Below, piece by piece: positions 1 to 11,542 of a stretch of DNA of 64,000 nucleotides. The position numbers were made by a program, and so were the translations under genes. Below the pieces are notes generated by a model. That model worked only from the letters and a program-made list of their open reading frames with translations. It searched no databases and was not told the DNA's origin. This DNA is from Alligator mississippiensis (Eukaryota > Chordata > Crocodylia > Alligatoridae). Location: the NCBI RefSeq assembly GCF_030867095.1, contig NC_081836.1, forward strand, positions 30,082,338 through 30,146,337. The letters are read 5' to 3'. Each line of letters opens with the position of its first letter. Position 1 is the stretch's first letter.

Positions 1-525
1 TTCTTTTTGCTGCTGACATACTTGTAGAAGCCCTTCTTCTTACCCTTCATGTCCCTTGCTAACTGCAACTCCAATTGCTTTTTGGCCTTCCTGAATTCAT
101 CCCTGCATGCCCAAATAGTACTCTTATACTCCTCCCTAGTTGTTTGTCCAAGTTACCACTTCTTATAAGCTTTTTTTTTGTGTTTTAGCTTGCTGAAGAG
201 TTTGCTGCTAAGCCAAGCTGGTCTTCTGCCATACTTGCTAGTCTTCCTGTGCATCAGGATGGTTTGTTCCTTCACTCTCAGTAAGGCTTCTTTAAAATAC
301 AGCCAGCAATCCTGGACTCCTCTCCCGCTCAGACTGGATTCCTAAGGGATCCTGCCCATCAGTTCCCTGAGTGAGTCACTCTGCTTTTCTGAAGTCCAAG
401 GTCCTTACTCTGCTGTTCTCCTTCCTTCCTTTCTTCAGGATCCTGAACTCGATCTTCTTCTGGTTGCTGCTGCCTAAGTTGTTACCTACTATACTACATT
501 CCCCACCAATTCTTTCCTTTCACCC
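1..525 (-). mobile_element. CR1 LINE fragment, endonuclease-RT linker region
   Basis: Read on the minus strand it gives decayed but clear CR1 ORF2 linker peptide, for example YFKEALLRVKEQTI, SKYGRRPAWL and KLKHK. It runs off the left edge and ends near 525 where the match stops. It lies in a CFAP70 intron. Confidence 0.8.
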
Positions 526-772
526 CATTCACCCTTTCTATTACTTAAGACCAAGGCATGGCAGGAAAATCCAGGGGTGTCAGGAATAGAGAGTGGGGAC
601 ATCAGTCAATACCTCTGCCACTGGAGTGCTCTAGCCCTCACTCCTATTGTACATTTGTACACTTGCAGACTAACATCCTGAAAAAGTGAACCACAAAAGC
701 AAAGACATGTAGCTGGATATGTACAAAGAGCTCATTGACATGTTGGTGTTTTAGGTCTTTGCATGCCCTCAC

Positions 773-949
773 CTCTCCAGCTGTTGGCACTTGCAAGGAA
801 ACCATATAGTTCTGCTGAGGTCCTGTGGGAATAAATGCATCAGGGACGGAATAAGCAGCCTCCAGTGTAACCCTCAGGAGATTGCCACCTGACAGCTGAG
901 CTGCAGAAAGCAGGGACTCTTGGACAGACACTGCCACTTCGAGGGCACA
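773..949 (-). CDS. CFAP70: CFAP70 coding exon, residues 167-225
   Basis: 177 nt (59 codons), acceptor ACCTGCAG|TGTGCC, donor GAGAG|GTGAGG, phase 0 at both ends. It carries [17 protein letters not shown] and [10 protein letters not shown], nearly identical to human. It is the last CFAP70 exon before the left edge. Confidence 0.94.
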
Positions 950-3900
950 CTGCAGGTAAGAACAAAGGGAACTGACATTACCTGCTAAAAAAAGCAACTG
1001 CTAAAAAGTTCAAATGCACCTGTGTGCACATAAAGCAGGCAGATACCTAAGTGGAGAATTTATAATGTTGTAATAGTTACTTATTTAAATGAAGTAGAAT
1101 ATAACAGTATTGTGAGATAAAGGCATCATATGGTTATTTTGTGACCATTGCATTCAATTTGAAACAATCTCCTACTTAAAACATCAGTGTCTTGAAACAG
1201 GAAAATAAAACCAGCTCTACTGAAAGAACACTAAGGCTGCAACATATTGTACAAAGAATTCAAGAGAAGCCAAACCTAAGGTTGCAAGTGCAATCCTAGC
1301 TATACCCCTTTTATCCACCTATATGATTATTTAGGCACATACTCACAATAAAGGATGGATGGCCTGCAGGTGTTCAATGTTTATTATCACTATTGTTCAA
1401 CGGGTAGACTCTTGCCTTATTTATTACATGTAGCTGATCAGTCTAACAGCAAAAATACGTTTTCAAATGCACTAGTGTAAATTTTAAGTCCACTGATTTA
1501 ACGAATTTACACTAGTAACTGCACACAGAATTTGGTCAGAATTAGGCCCATTTCCCCATAAACTTCATTACATTCACTGTGTATCTCTGCTTTGCTCATT
1601 GAATATTGCTCAGCCTGTAAGCTGAGACTGGGATGCCACATGAAAATAGTCCTTACTGCATAATCGCAAGCTATGCAGCATTTAGTTTGCACAAAGAAAG
1701 AGAGTAAATGTTATACAAGCAACCTCATCTTTGCCAATTTCTGATTTTTCAACACTTCACTTTGCAAATGTATTGTTCTTTCAACTGCTTTTTAAATGAC
1801 AAACAATAGTATTTATGGGCTCACTTCTGATCTAATTATCAGTTGAAAATTTGTGATATTCTTCAATGGGAATACAAGAGGTCCCTGTATTTTTATATGT
1901 ATGATTTTAACATTTCATGTGCAAAGAGGCAAAGTCACAGTTACTGAGAAAAACAAACAGTGTTTAACTAAAAAGCAATAGGCAGCTGAATGACTGAATT
2001 ACTGAATGAATGAACCAGCAAAGTTCCACATACCTTGGCATCTGGGCGCAAGTTCTCCATTGGAGAACCAGGTGCTGCATGCAATGGAACAGTTGCTTCA
2101 AATGAACACTTGCCTATGAAGAAATAAAGATGGAAATGGCATAAAGCCTGAAACTTCTCTTATAGAGAAATTGTGTACCGACAGAAAAAGCTGTGGCATC
2201 TGCCCCCCTCACTGAATAGTCCTCTTAGAGAACTGGATATTTTTGTCAATAAATGAGGATTTATGAAAAAAAGTTTATGGTACAGCTTCAAAGAAAGCAA
2301 GGAAAGTAAAAGGAGGGTGAGGTGACAGTGTGAAGTTTCTACTGCACCTTGAAGCAAAGGTAGGAGGTCAACAACAGCCTGGCCAAGAGCCACAGTCTTC
2401 TCATCCTTCTGCCTCTTCTCCTTTGGCAAGACTTCAATCACAGTCACTGGCAAAAAGGGAAAAAAAAACAGACTCTATGGAAGTTGCTCAATCATCTTAA
2501 AACAGTCACTGAAAACAATATCATTTAGGGGTGCTTAAAAAGTGAGGAACTGTATTAGCTTTTGGCTAATGTTCCTATTCTGTTCCTCAGAGCCAGAAGA
2601 GAACAGAATGGTTGAGAGCTGTCTGTTACCAGTGCTCACACACTACATTCTCCACATCCTCTTGCAGGAAGAGGATGAAAATGGAGGAGCTTAGAGCTCC
2701 TCACAGATGATACTCCTACTCCATTCTCTAACAAGAGACTTCTAGTAGGAGCAGATGGCAATGGCCTTGCTGAGAGGCCTTGGGCAAGATCTCCGCTCCT
2801 GACAGTGAATCTGAATGCATAGCTAACAGACAGTTACGTACAGAATATGGGCTTGTGTGCAATGTCATCCAAAGAGTTAGGCCCATCAGGGTTATAGTCG
2901 AAGCTGGTGGTGAAATTATATATCACTGTTCCAGTGGAAGAAACATCAGTTTTTGAGGAATCGCCCAGGGTTGTGCCATTATATTCTACACGAACATATG
3001 TAACTGGAGTTTCTCCTTTTACACCTTTCTAATCAAGCACAAACAATCATTAGGGTTAATTATTTAATTTAATTTATAAGAAAGGCATATTTCAAACTGC
3101 ATGCAAATCCTAAGAGATTAAATACTAATACATAACTGTTTTCAGAAAGGTTCCACTTTTTGTAAGGTGTTAAGAGGTAGCTCACAAGTAGTATAGCTGA
3201 GTTAATATCTAGTGGCAATTTCAGCAACTTTGCTGAAGATATTTAGTATTTGGAATCTGTAGGCTCCTTTTACTTTACAGTAGTGCAGTGGTTTTCAAAT
3301 TTCCTGAAGTCACAGAACTCGTTCATATCACTCCTGCTTCTGTAGAACTCCTAACCACATCCATAGAGCCAGGTGGCCTGGCCCACTCCATTACTCACAA
3401 TCTCTTTGCAGAATCCCTGACAACCTATCATGAAACCCCTGGGTTCTGCAGAACAAAGTTTGAAAACTACTGCAGTAGTGGCTTTAAAGAAGGGTCCAGT
3501 TCTGAACATGTTTTCAAAGGTTTTCTTAAACATAGGAACACACTAATTGCTAGAGCAGGGTTTCACTTAACCTAGCAGCCTTTCACTGACAATGACCAGT
3601 ATCATATAAAATACTGGAAGAAATGCTATGGAAAAACTGGTGGCAGTGGGGTGGTGACCACCCATGGAAGCCAGTGGTGAGGCGGGGGCTGGCAACTGCC
3701 CACAGAAGCTGGCAGCAGTGTTGGCGGGGGGGAGGGGCAACCGCCCGCAGCAGGTGATGGAACCGTAGCAGGGCCTGCACGGCACTGTCCGCAGAGCCTC
3801 CCAAAGCGTGATTCGTGCCCCCCCGCCAGGGACAGCCATGGCCGCCACCCACTGCCCCGCACCTCGTGTGCCACTTTTCCATGGCTGGCCACACGTGTGG

Positions 3901-5720
3901 CTCCGCAGGTTGCTGATGGGCCTCCCACCCGGCCAATCACACACTGCCCATCAGCAGCCCATGGAGTCGCACGTGCGACCAGTCATTGGAAAGCTGTGCA
4001 CGGCAGCAATGCAGGGTCATGGGCAGCGGCGCAGGGTGGTGGATGGTGGTGGCAGCCACCATGTGCGAGCTACCCCCTCCCCTTCCCATGTCTGCCCGGC
4101 CAGATGGTGCCTGTGCGACCTGCAAAGGGGCACCATTGCCCTTGCCTCCCTGGCCCTGTTCCTGTAAGGTGGTGGTGCGGGGTGGTGGTGCTCTGTCCCT
4201 GCCCGCCCACGCGTACCCTCTAGGACCTTTCCAAGTACCCCTAGGGGTACATGTACCCCTGGTTTACAACCCCTGCTTTATCTGATTCCTACTAAGCATT
4301 TTGCTTCTACATATTGTAGTAAAATGCTCTATACTATGGGCATGTTGTGCAGTGTATAAAAAAGGATTTCATTATATCAGTTTTAAATTTACTGCACTTT
4401 AATTTCGCTATTTCCTTCTTTGAAGACTAGAGCAGCTAAATACAAGTCCCCAATTTACCTTTCCTAGACTGTCTGCTATATTTTATTTATTTATCCTACT
4501 CTTTTTATGCATCTCTTCTCTAACCCAACATTCCCCATCTTTTTCAATTTCCCTTTATCTGGAAGCTTTTACAGACCTATCATCATTATTATTGCCTGTA
4601 TCTTGGCCCTCATTATATTTGCTACATCCTTTTGGAGATGGAATGACCCAAACTGAACATGATATTCTACATGAGCTTGTATTATTGGTTTATATAGTGA
4701 CATTATATTATTTTTAGTATTTTTTTAATCTATCCATATTTTCCTAGCTCCCAGGGCTTGTGTGTGTAAATTTATTACTGAGGGAGAGATACTTAGATAC
4801 TATGGATGAAATACCCACATGGATGTACTCTTAACTTTTTCTTCATTTTTCTGTTTGAGTTGTCCTCAAAGGCACTCAGAGCTTTTCCTGAGCTGTTACT
4901 AGAAGCCAGTAAAGACACCCGTATAATGCAAAAGCCTCATAAAGACTGGATTCGGATCGCCACTGTAATCAAATGACCTTTAAAAGCACTGACTTCACCG
5001 AGGTCACTTGGGATTTACCTTACTAAAAGTGAAACCAGAATCTGGCCCTACAGCAGAGCACAATAAGAAAGATTTAAACATCTCTTTCATGTGTGTTTGT
5101 CTCTATGCTATGCTAGTTGTGGAAGAAGAGGAACATGTTAGTACAACAATATTTTTTGCATAATTTGCATTGTACATTGCTTAGAACACCCTGTAGGGAC
5201 GAACACAGTCCATATACACATAGTACTGCAGGAAGAGGCATGGTAGGCCACATTATATATACAGATAATCATGTAAGAGGGGGAACAGTAGAACTCATTA
5301 CATATTAACGTCCAGGCAGCTCATCACCCTGGCAAGTGATGTGGGGACTGAAAGAGCTTGAGAATGCAAATCTCTATATGTGGACTAACCACAAGTGGGG
5401 AACCAACAGCCATACTGTGACATTATGAACCACACTGAGTTTCTGGTGTCAGAACAGATGGCTCACAATTATATGTTCTCCCTCCATGCCTCTGCTGAGT
5501 CCACAACAAGCAGGTCCATTCCTGACCCATCTACTAACGGAGATAAAGTTACTGACAGACAAGTTGAGACATTTTCAGAATACTTTACCAGGTCATGCCC
5601 CTCCAACACTGTGATCTGCACTGATTTGACTGGGATCAGCGATGCTTCAGTAGATTGAAGAGGAGGAATAGCAACAGCTAGGGATCCTCTTTTGGCAGAC
5701 TGCCCGACAGGGGCAGCCAT
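773..5720 (-). CDS. CFAP70: CFAP70 (TTC18), 5' part of gene, five coding exons
   Basis: Cilia- and flagella-associated protein 70, known as an axonemal protein at the outer-dynein-arm base with C-terminal TPR repeats. Coding exons seen, in transcript order: 5720-5589, 3028-2842, 2446-2348, 2113-2034, 949-773. All junctions are GT..AG and the reading frame stays open across them, giving residues 1-225. The protein matches remembered human CFAP70 along this whole length, with anchors such as [41 protein letters not shown] and [10 protein letters not shown]. The TPR part and stop lie beyond the left edge. The start is taken at the ATG at 5720; an upstream ATG in the CpG-island exon is possible. 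Introns hold hAT-like elements and a CR1 fragment. The identification is firm; the exact N-terminus is not. Confidence 0.93.
2034..2113 (-). CDS. CFAP70: CFAP70 coding exon, residues 140-166
   Basis: 80 nt, acceptor TTCATAG|GCAAG, donor CCAAG|GTATGT. It reads [18 protein letters not shown] in frame, matching human GQSSFQTTVPLHPVQGSP. It is found only by following phase between its neighbours. Confidence 0.88.
2348..2446 (-). CDS. CFAP70: CFAP70 coding exon, residues 107-140
   Basis: 99 nt with a T-rich polypyrimidine tract before TGCCAG|TGACTG and donor CAAG|GTGCAG. Joined to the exon before, the split codon gives [14 protein letters not shown], as in human PVFLTVTEVLPKEK. Confidence 0.92.
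2842..3028 (-). CDS. CFAP70: CFAP70 coding exon, residues 45-107
   Basis: 187 nt, acceptor GATTAG|AAAGG, donor TTCT|GTACGT, phase 0 in and 1 out. It encodes [16 protein letters not shown] at the start and [10 protein letters not shown] at the end, matching human KGFKGDTPVTFIRAEF and SDDLAHKPVF. Confidence 0.9.
3286..3472. mobile_element. Short hAT-type nonautonomous DNA transposon (187 bp)
   Basis: Flanked by a perfect 8-bp target duplication, CAGTAGTG, at 3278-3285 and 3473-3480. Termini CAGTGGTTTTCAAATTT and, inverted, CAGTAGTTTTCAAACTT are near-identical and begin with the hAT-style CAG. There is no coding capacity; the open frames here are chance. Confidence 0.85.
3556..4275. mobile_element. 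GC-rich foldback, hAT-like element
   Basis: Starts CAGGGTTTCACTTAACC and ends GGTTTACAACCCCTG, similar inverted ends of a hAT-type repeat whose right end resembles a common reptile family with CCCCTAGGGGTAC. The interior is strongly GC-rich and folds on itself: TGCTGATGGGC near 3913 pairs with GCCCATCAGCA near 3947, and similarity continues outward on both sides. No flanking 8-bp duplication is found, so the ends are approximate. Confidence 0.5.
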
Positions 5721-5724
5721 GTCT
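5589..5724 (-). CDS. CFAP70: CFAP70 first fully coding exon
   Basis: Coding part 5720-5589, 44 codons, ending in phase 0 at donor CTG|GTAAAG. The end of the exon, [12 protein letters not shown], matches human VQITVTEGYDL. The acceptor is a tandem AG (TGTAGAG) just before the ATG: using the first AG the exon starts at 5724, using the second at 5722. Confidence 0.85.
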
Positions 5725-8049
5725 CTACAGGAACATGAACATTACAGTGAAACATTCTAGTAACTTTTTTGATGGATTCTGCTTTGCACAAACTCAGCAC
5801 AGCCACCCATGCCCTCAACAATGCTATTATTTTTATGCGAGTTCTCCTTCCTTCTCTAAACATAGCCCCCTCTCCTAGTTAATATATATAATGTCAATGG
5901 TACACAGACCAAGACAGAGCATTGAAGACATCCTGCTACAGTTCCAGAGGCCAGAGCTCAAGTCCTGCTGGAATCACTTCCTGACAAGGCATGAATATTG
6001 AAACAGCCCATAAAGCATCTGGTGTATGCATCACAATCAAACTCATTTTGGAATGTAGTTTGATTTGACTGCACACTCCAAGTGAAAAGTGCCTCATGAA
6101 AAGAGTAATTGCAGTGGGAATGAGCAGAAAGCATATACAAATAGGTGTGGGGTATCTGGTGCTGTGTGTGTTATGGTCAGATACACAATGCCTTTAAAAT
6201 TGCAAGGGTTTACTGTCTGTTGAAACATGGCTGCATGTTAGGTTTAGGGCACTGTTACTAAGTGCTCTCTCTCAGACACAGAACCATCTTTGGCTGTGTA
6301 TCTTTGTGCCCCTTATCTGCCTGGTGCCTGTGCCCCAGGGATCATGTTGTCTCCAAATCCACAGGTCCTAAGCACCTCTGAAAACAGGTCCTTCACTCTG
6401 AATGGTTTCCACTATAGGAGCTCAAAACAACCAGAAAGCAGGCTTAACAGGCTACCCAGAAATTCCCCTTTTCCAACCCTCTCTGCTTTACCTCAGTATG
6501 AGGACATGTCCCAAATGCAGCTGCACTTTGTCACTTCTGATTGCCAGCTCAAAGGCTACTATAGCTTACACTAGGAGACTGTATTAGTCCCTGAATGGAA
6601 TTAGGCGGTTGAAAAATGACACAGAAATACCTGCCTTTGATCTCACATCCACCAATATCTTCAGCTACCATAAAAACCAAGGCCTACAGAACTAGACTGC
6701 TTCTGAAAATATGATTGCCTTGCATCAGATTGGATATATTAGCACTATCCTTCCAGAAGCCATATGAACACAAATCTAACAATAAATAATATGAACCCTA
6801 GTAGGACTGTAAGATATGCCAAACCTCTCGCTGCACTAGCTAATGACATCAGCGTGCAGCTTCCCAGATACACACATAGCTTTTACTTCTGTGATCCATT
6901 CCTCTCCACTTCATTCCTTTTCTGACTCACACACCTGTTCCATGGGTCTTTTTAAAACTGTTAAATCTTTGGGGCACTGCCACTGATGGCGTGTTTGCAC
7001 CCTGGCCAGAACAGTAAGTCTCTCACCTGCCTAGGACTTCTAAGCACTGCCCTGATATAAATGCTAAATAATACTAAAACTAAGCAGTGAAAGCATATCT
7101 TCAGTGATTAGATTTTATTATCTTGGCTAATCAACAGTGCCAGGTAATCTAAAGCTCTTTATGTTGTGCAAAATCCAACAGCAAAACTATGAATTAGCTA
7201 AGGGATGTCAGCCTGACAGGCAAGATTGTCCAAAATGTCTGAACATGTTGACCTTATCTATAACATATGTCCTATGAGCCCAGGCATTTCATCATATGAT
7301 AGTTCACTGGCACTGCAATAAACAACCTGGCATTTGCTGTATATCATTCACCTATGGTATTTTTCCAGGGCTCACAGCTTACAGTCCATGTTTATTTATT
7401 ATATTAGGTATGAAACTGAAGACAGTCATATAGTGTTGCCTTTGGGGATATAAATTGAATACAAATGTATCTAAGTGTTCTCCTAAGAGCTAGTTCTTGC
7501 TCTTTCAGTACTCGGACTACCTGATCTCTACTATCTGATGTCTGCAACTAGGAAACAGTGTCTGTGACCGGGGACTTTGATTTGGAGAAGTTATGAGCCT
7601 GAAGAGAGGTCTGACAGGAACTATCTGCTTTAGGTTGGTTTCCTGGGAATCAAAGACTGTGTTAAAAGGGCAGCCCCAGTATAAAGGTAAAACACAAGGA
7701 AACTGTCATAAAGGATACGTTTTAAAAAGCGTCTGTACGTTTATTTTGTGCATTTGACGGCACGTCTATAGTCAGCGGCCCTGCTTTCCCAGCTCAGTCT
7801 GCGAGTCAGTCGATGTCGGCGACTCAGCCTGTGCCACGAGGGAAGAGAAAAGCGGAAGGTGACTGGAAATGCCGAGACTGGCGGGGAGGGTCCGAGGCAG
7901 AGCGCGCTCGTGTGCTTGGCGCCCCCACGCCCCGGCCGCAGGCGCCCCTCCACCCCGTGCCCTGTCGCAGAGGCGCTCGGGCGGGGGGGCGGGGGGTGCA
8001 GGGGCCGCCCCGCTCCGCCCCGCCCCCGGGAAGGTGCTGCGGCTCCTAC

Positions 8050-8100
8050 CTGAGCCCATCGCGTCCGCCGTAACCACAGCAACGGCCCTGCTCTCGCCGG
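8050..8100 (-). other. CFAP70: Candidate CFAP70 first exon (mostly 5' UTR), upper limit approximate
   Basis: Inside the CpG island the minus strand has a good donor, GGCTCAG|GTAGGA, at 8050/8049. It follows an ATG at 8059-8057. Spliced to the second AG of the next exon, this ATG reads in frame (MGSD then MAAPVG); spliced to the first AG it opens an 18-codon frame ending past the main ATG. The transcription start is not visible, so the upper bound is a guess. Confidence 0.45.
8070..8083 (+). promoter_or_regulatory. RFX X-box motif in CFAP70 promoter
   Basis: GTAACCACAGCAAC fits the X-box consensus GTNRCC-N2-RGYAAC at every defined position. RFX factors drive many cilium genes through this site close to the start, which fits CFAP70. 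The motif lies 11 bp upstream of the candidate first-exon ATG. Confidence 0.65.
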
Positions 8101-9030
8101 TCCGCACGGGGCTGGCCGCTGGGGGTCACGTGATGTGGAGCGGAGCCTGCCGTCGCCATGTTTGTTGTGGGCACCGGGGCTGGAGCCCGGGCAGCGGCAT
8201 GGTTGTGGGCCTGGTCCCCGCCCGTAGACCTCCCGTAGCCCGGAGTCGCGGGCCACAGCCGCTCCTGCATCCTCACCGGACCGCACAGTCGCAGCGCACG
8301 AGATCCCGCCCGACTGGGTGTATTGGCAGAGCGCACGGTGACCTCACATGGCTACGTCATGGGAACGTGCCTTGACCTCATGGGGCTGCAGGCGACGGGG
8401 CGGTGCCCTCACGTGCGGTGCCCTGGGGGCTCGTTTGAACGGGCATGGTGCCGCGTCCTCGTGACTGCGAGGCCGAGAGCGGGCCGGGAGCCGCGCGGTC
8501 CTGGCTCTGGGTGGATCCTCTTGATTTAAGGACGGTCCCTGACTGATGCTGCAGCCTAGGACACGTCAAATCAGCAGAGCACCACCAAGCCTGCAGACCG
8601 CGAGGCAGGCTCCAAAATCACATGATTCACTTTAAAAATCAAGGGATTTTGAAAAAAAAGTACATTTGGGGCCAGTTCCTGCCCCTTCTGGAGTCTGATT
8701 TCTTCAGGGCCTTTCTCATTCTTTTCTCTGCAAAGCCTAGATCAGACATTAAAAAAAATAAAAGCAAATACAGAACAGCTCACATAATCAAACTGCTCCA
8801 TGAACTGGGGCTTTAGAGCAACAGTCAATATCATGAGACTCGTGACCTGATCATGGGAGTTTGCAACACTGTAAAGACACATCCTTCTCCGTTGCAGCAG
8901 GCACCGCGCTGGGGAACACGCACGCTATAGAAAAGAAGGGCTTTGCACCAGGAATGAAACACTACTGAGAGGTCCTGACAGCCAGACAGGATGGGGTCCT
9001 TTACTTCTGTGACTCATTGATGGGGATCAT

Positions 9031-9145
9031 AGGCAGACAAAGCTCTTTGGGTTAATCCAATATCTCTTATTAGACCAATTCAAATGGTTGGAAAATTCTT
9101 AGCAAGCTTTTGGGCACAAACACCCTTTGTCAGGCTGAGGAAACA
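9031..9145 (-). mobile_element. Penelope-like element terminal repeat, copy 1 with hammerhead-like core
   Basis: Minus strand ends with the family motif GGTCTAATAA...CCCAAAGAGCTTTGTCTGCC. At 9132-9099 it holds a hammerhead-ribozyme-like core: CUGA..., a GGG..CCC stem with loop, a purine run, and the short stem AGC..GCU. Penelope-like retroelements are known to carry such ribozymes. The core looks decayed, with about two departures from consensus. The family call is from memory. Confidence 0.5.
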
Positions 9146-9250
9146 TCAGCAGATGATCTGTGGTCTTCCTGGATGGAGTGGTAAAGCAGCCAGAGGCCAG
9201 TACATTTGCAAGGGTGTCCAGTATAGCTGTGTTGGTGTAAGGACATACAT

Positions 9251-9320
9251 AGGCAGACGAGGCTCTTCGGGTGAATATGATACCTTTTATTAGACCAACT
9301 TAAATAGTTGGAAAAAAATA
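9251..9320 (-). mobile_element. Penelope-like element terminal repeat, copy 2 (partial)
   Basis: Same motif as copy 1 in the same orientation, 219 bp further on (AGGCAGACGAGGCTCTTCGG against AGGCAGACAAAGCTCTTTGG). It loses similarity before the hammerhead-like core. Two direct copies fit the tandem terminal repeats these elements use. Confidence 0.5.
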
Positions 9321-10899
9321 TTTCCCATATGCAAGAAGGTACATATGCAAGAAAGCCAGTCAGTTAAAATGTAAATTGAGGTGGTCGGTGTGAGCGACAG
9401 ATAGGAGGGAAGGGGGAATGAGACATGAGAGACATGAGGGTGGAGGGAAGGGAATGAGAATAGCTGGTAAAAAGTGGAGGATTTACCTAGGGATCGTTGT
9501 ATTTGATCTGCAGGACATGGGATATAGCTGTAAGAAACTAGATTCTTCACCAAGCTCAGTTGCATAACATCCAGGGATCATTATCAAAAGGAGGGGGAAT
9601 CCTTAGCTGTGAACACCTTCCTTGTACAGAGGCAAGAATTGGTGCAGGTGATATTTTTTATTGAGCCAACTGTGGTTGTCACAGTACTGTTCCTTAGGTC
9701 TCTGGGAGAGAAAGTCATAGCAGAGCTAATAGCAAATGCAGCAGTAATTTTATTAGTGTCATATTGCAGTGAAGAGAGCAGTAACAAATTATCAGATGCA
9801 CTCGACTCGCAAGCCACAGATTCCCTGCAGGATGAAGCGCTACATGGTACGTGAGGAATGGGGCAGCAGAATGAGGGTGAACTGGATGTTGCACAGTATC
9901 CTAGGCTATGGGAAAGGCATGGGATAGGGTAGATATTTTCTCTTCTCTTCCACAGGGGTGAGCAGGGTCATACACACAGTCCTCCAGCACAGTGAATGCG
10001 TGGAGTGGGGTGGGTGATACTCACCAACCCAGCACAGGGGTAGATTGGGGGATAAACAGTGTGGTCAGCTCAAGGGTAGTGGATTGCACTGCCTCTTCAG
10101 GCAGGGGGCAAGTGTGACATGGGTTTCTGAAGTTCCTTTAGGGAAGACCTGATAAGAGTTTTTACACGTGTTCCTCCTGGGAGCCAAGCCCTGAGGTCTC
10201 AGTCACTCTACCCACTAGAAGCCATTCTTTTTGGAAAGGGTCTGGGCAGGCAGGATATTCTTAGACCGAAAGGTTCTTCTTAGCATTTCAGCAGATTGAA
10301 GCAGAAAAGACTCCAGGAGACAGCAGGCTGCTGCAGCCCAGAGACAAGCCCCAAGCAAGGGAAGGAGTCACTGAGTGGGAGAAAAAAAAAGAGAAAGAAG
10401 AGGGAAAGTAGGACAGAAAGCACCTGGAAGGTGAGTCCTGGAACATGCTATACCTCCCACATATATAGTCAGGGAAGAGGTGGTTTAACTCTCTCCAGCT
10501 CAGGGTTTACCCTTCTCCTTAGATTCCCTCTTTTCATCGCTTTCTTCCCCTCTTCTCTCATCTCTATTTAGTTCTTGATAGTCTTCCTCTTCCTGGAGTA
10601 ATTTTGAGATCTGTTACATCTCTCTGTTTTTCCTTTCTGACAAACGGGTCTACAAGTGAAGCAGACTGAGGATTCAGGTGGGAGGAGAGACAGTCCTCTG
10701 ACCCTTATATTCAGGTGCTAAGCATTATGTTCTCCCCTTAGATAATTGTACACAATTCCAGGGTAATATAGGGGCTAAGGTGTGTTTTGATGAAAAAAGC
10801 ATTTAACTATTTTGTTAATATGGGTTACACCCACTGATTTCTACAGGGCATCAGGGTTGTGCTCTGACTAGTTAGAGGAGCTGTATTTGGGGAGAGGGA

Positions 10900-11542
10900 G
10901 GGCACGTCTACACAAGACGTTTATTGTGGAGCTGACTAGCTCCACAGTAAACATTTCAGTAGGTGTGTCTACATGTGTGCCGGACTGCACAGTCATTTAG
11001 TACTTGCTTGAAGTACTTGCCTGTTGCTACTGTGCAGTAGTGTTGGTGTTACTGTTCATGCCCTCCAACACTACACTGCCATAGCAATGAGCTATGGTGG
11101 TGTAGCTTATCACTATGTCAATGTAACCTCTTGTGTAGATCTGCCCAGTGTCTACATGTGTGCCCCTATTAGGGTGCAGGAAATTAATGAACTCTGCAGC
11201 AAGACAGTACTTTTAAATACAAGTAATACCCTGCTGCGGAGGTTTTTTTGTGCACAGCAGTGCACATGTAGATGCTGCCCAGGCTGGCTGGGGCATGAGG
11301 GGCTTCAGCACAGGGGCTGCCTGCTGACTAGCTTTGTGCTGAAGCACCCTCGTGCCCCAGTTAGTCCCCGCACGGTACACTGAGCCCAGTCAAAGCATCC
11401 CCAGGCTGACAGGCTGACTCCCAGAACTGCCTGCCAGCTGGGACTGCTTTGACTGAGCTCCATGTACTGCACATGAATAAATTCCAGAGCTGATTGCACC
11501 AGAATTTATTTATGTGCACTAACTGTGTGTGTAGACAGGCCC
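10900..11542. mobile_element. Palindromic MITE cluster
   Basis: Begins GGGCACGTCTACACAAGACG. An inner end at 11146 reads, inverted, GGGCAGATCTACACAAGAGG, so 10900-11146 is one unit. A second similar end, TGTGTAGACAGGCCC, closes at 11542, suggesting two adjacent or nested copies. The interior CCATAGCAATGAGCTATGGT recurs at 37.5 kb. No open frame of interest. Confidence 0.6.

Larger units (their letters stand above)
7740..8500. promoter_or_regulatory. CpG island, probable shared CFAP70/MSS51 promoter
   Basis: This is the only long GC- and CpG-rich stretch in the gene-poor half of the window, with clustered GC boxes (for example around 8003-8029). It lies upstream of CFAP70 on the minus strand and of MSS51 on the plus strand. 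MSS51 coding exon 1 begins at a splice acceptor, so that gene needs an upstream exon; this island is the best candidate site. The bidirectional role is inference. Confidence 0.7.

Noticed and set aside
3622-4285. Several 99-125 codon frames on both strands at 3.6-4.3 kb
   Set aside because: All lie in the GC-rich foldback repeat and overlap each other.
7741-8375. Overlapping open frames of 86-181 codons on both strands in the CpG island
   Set aside because: High GC lowers stop frequency; the peptides are Arg/Pro/Ala-rich with no recognisable domain and cross the promoter and splice donor.
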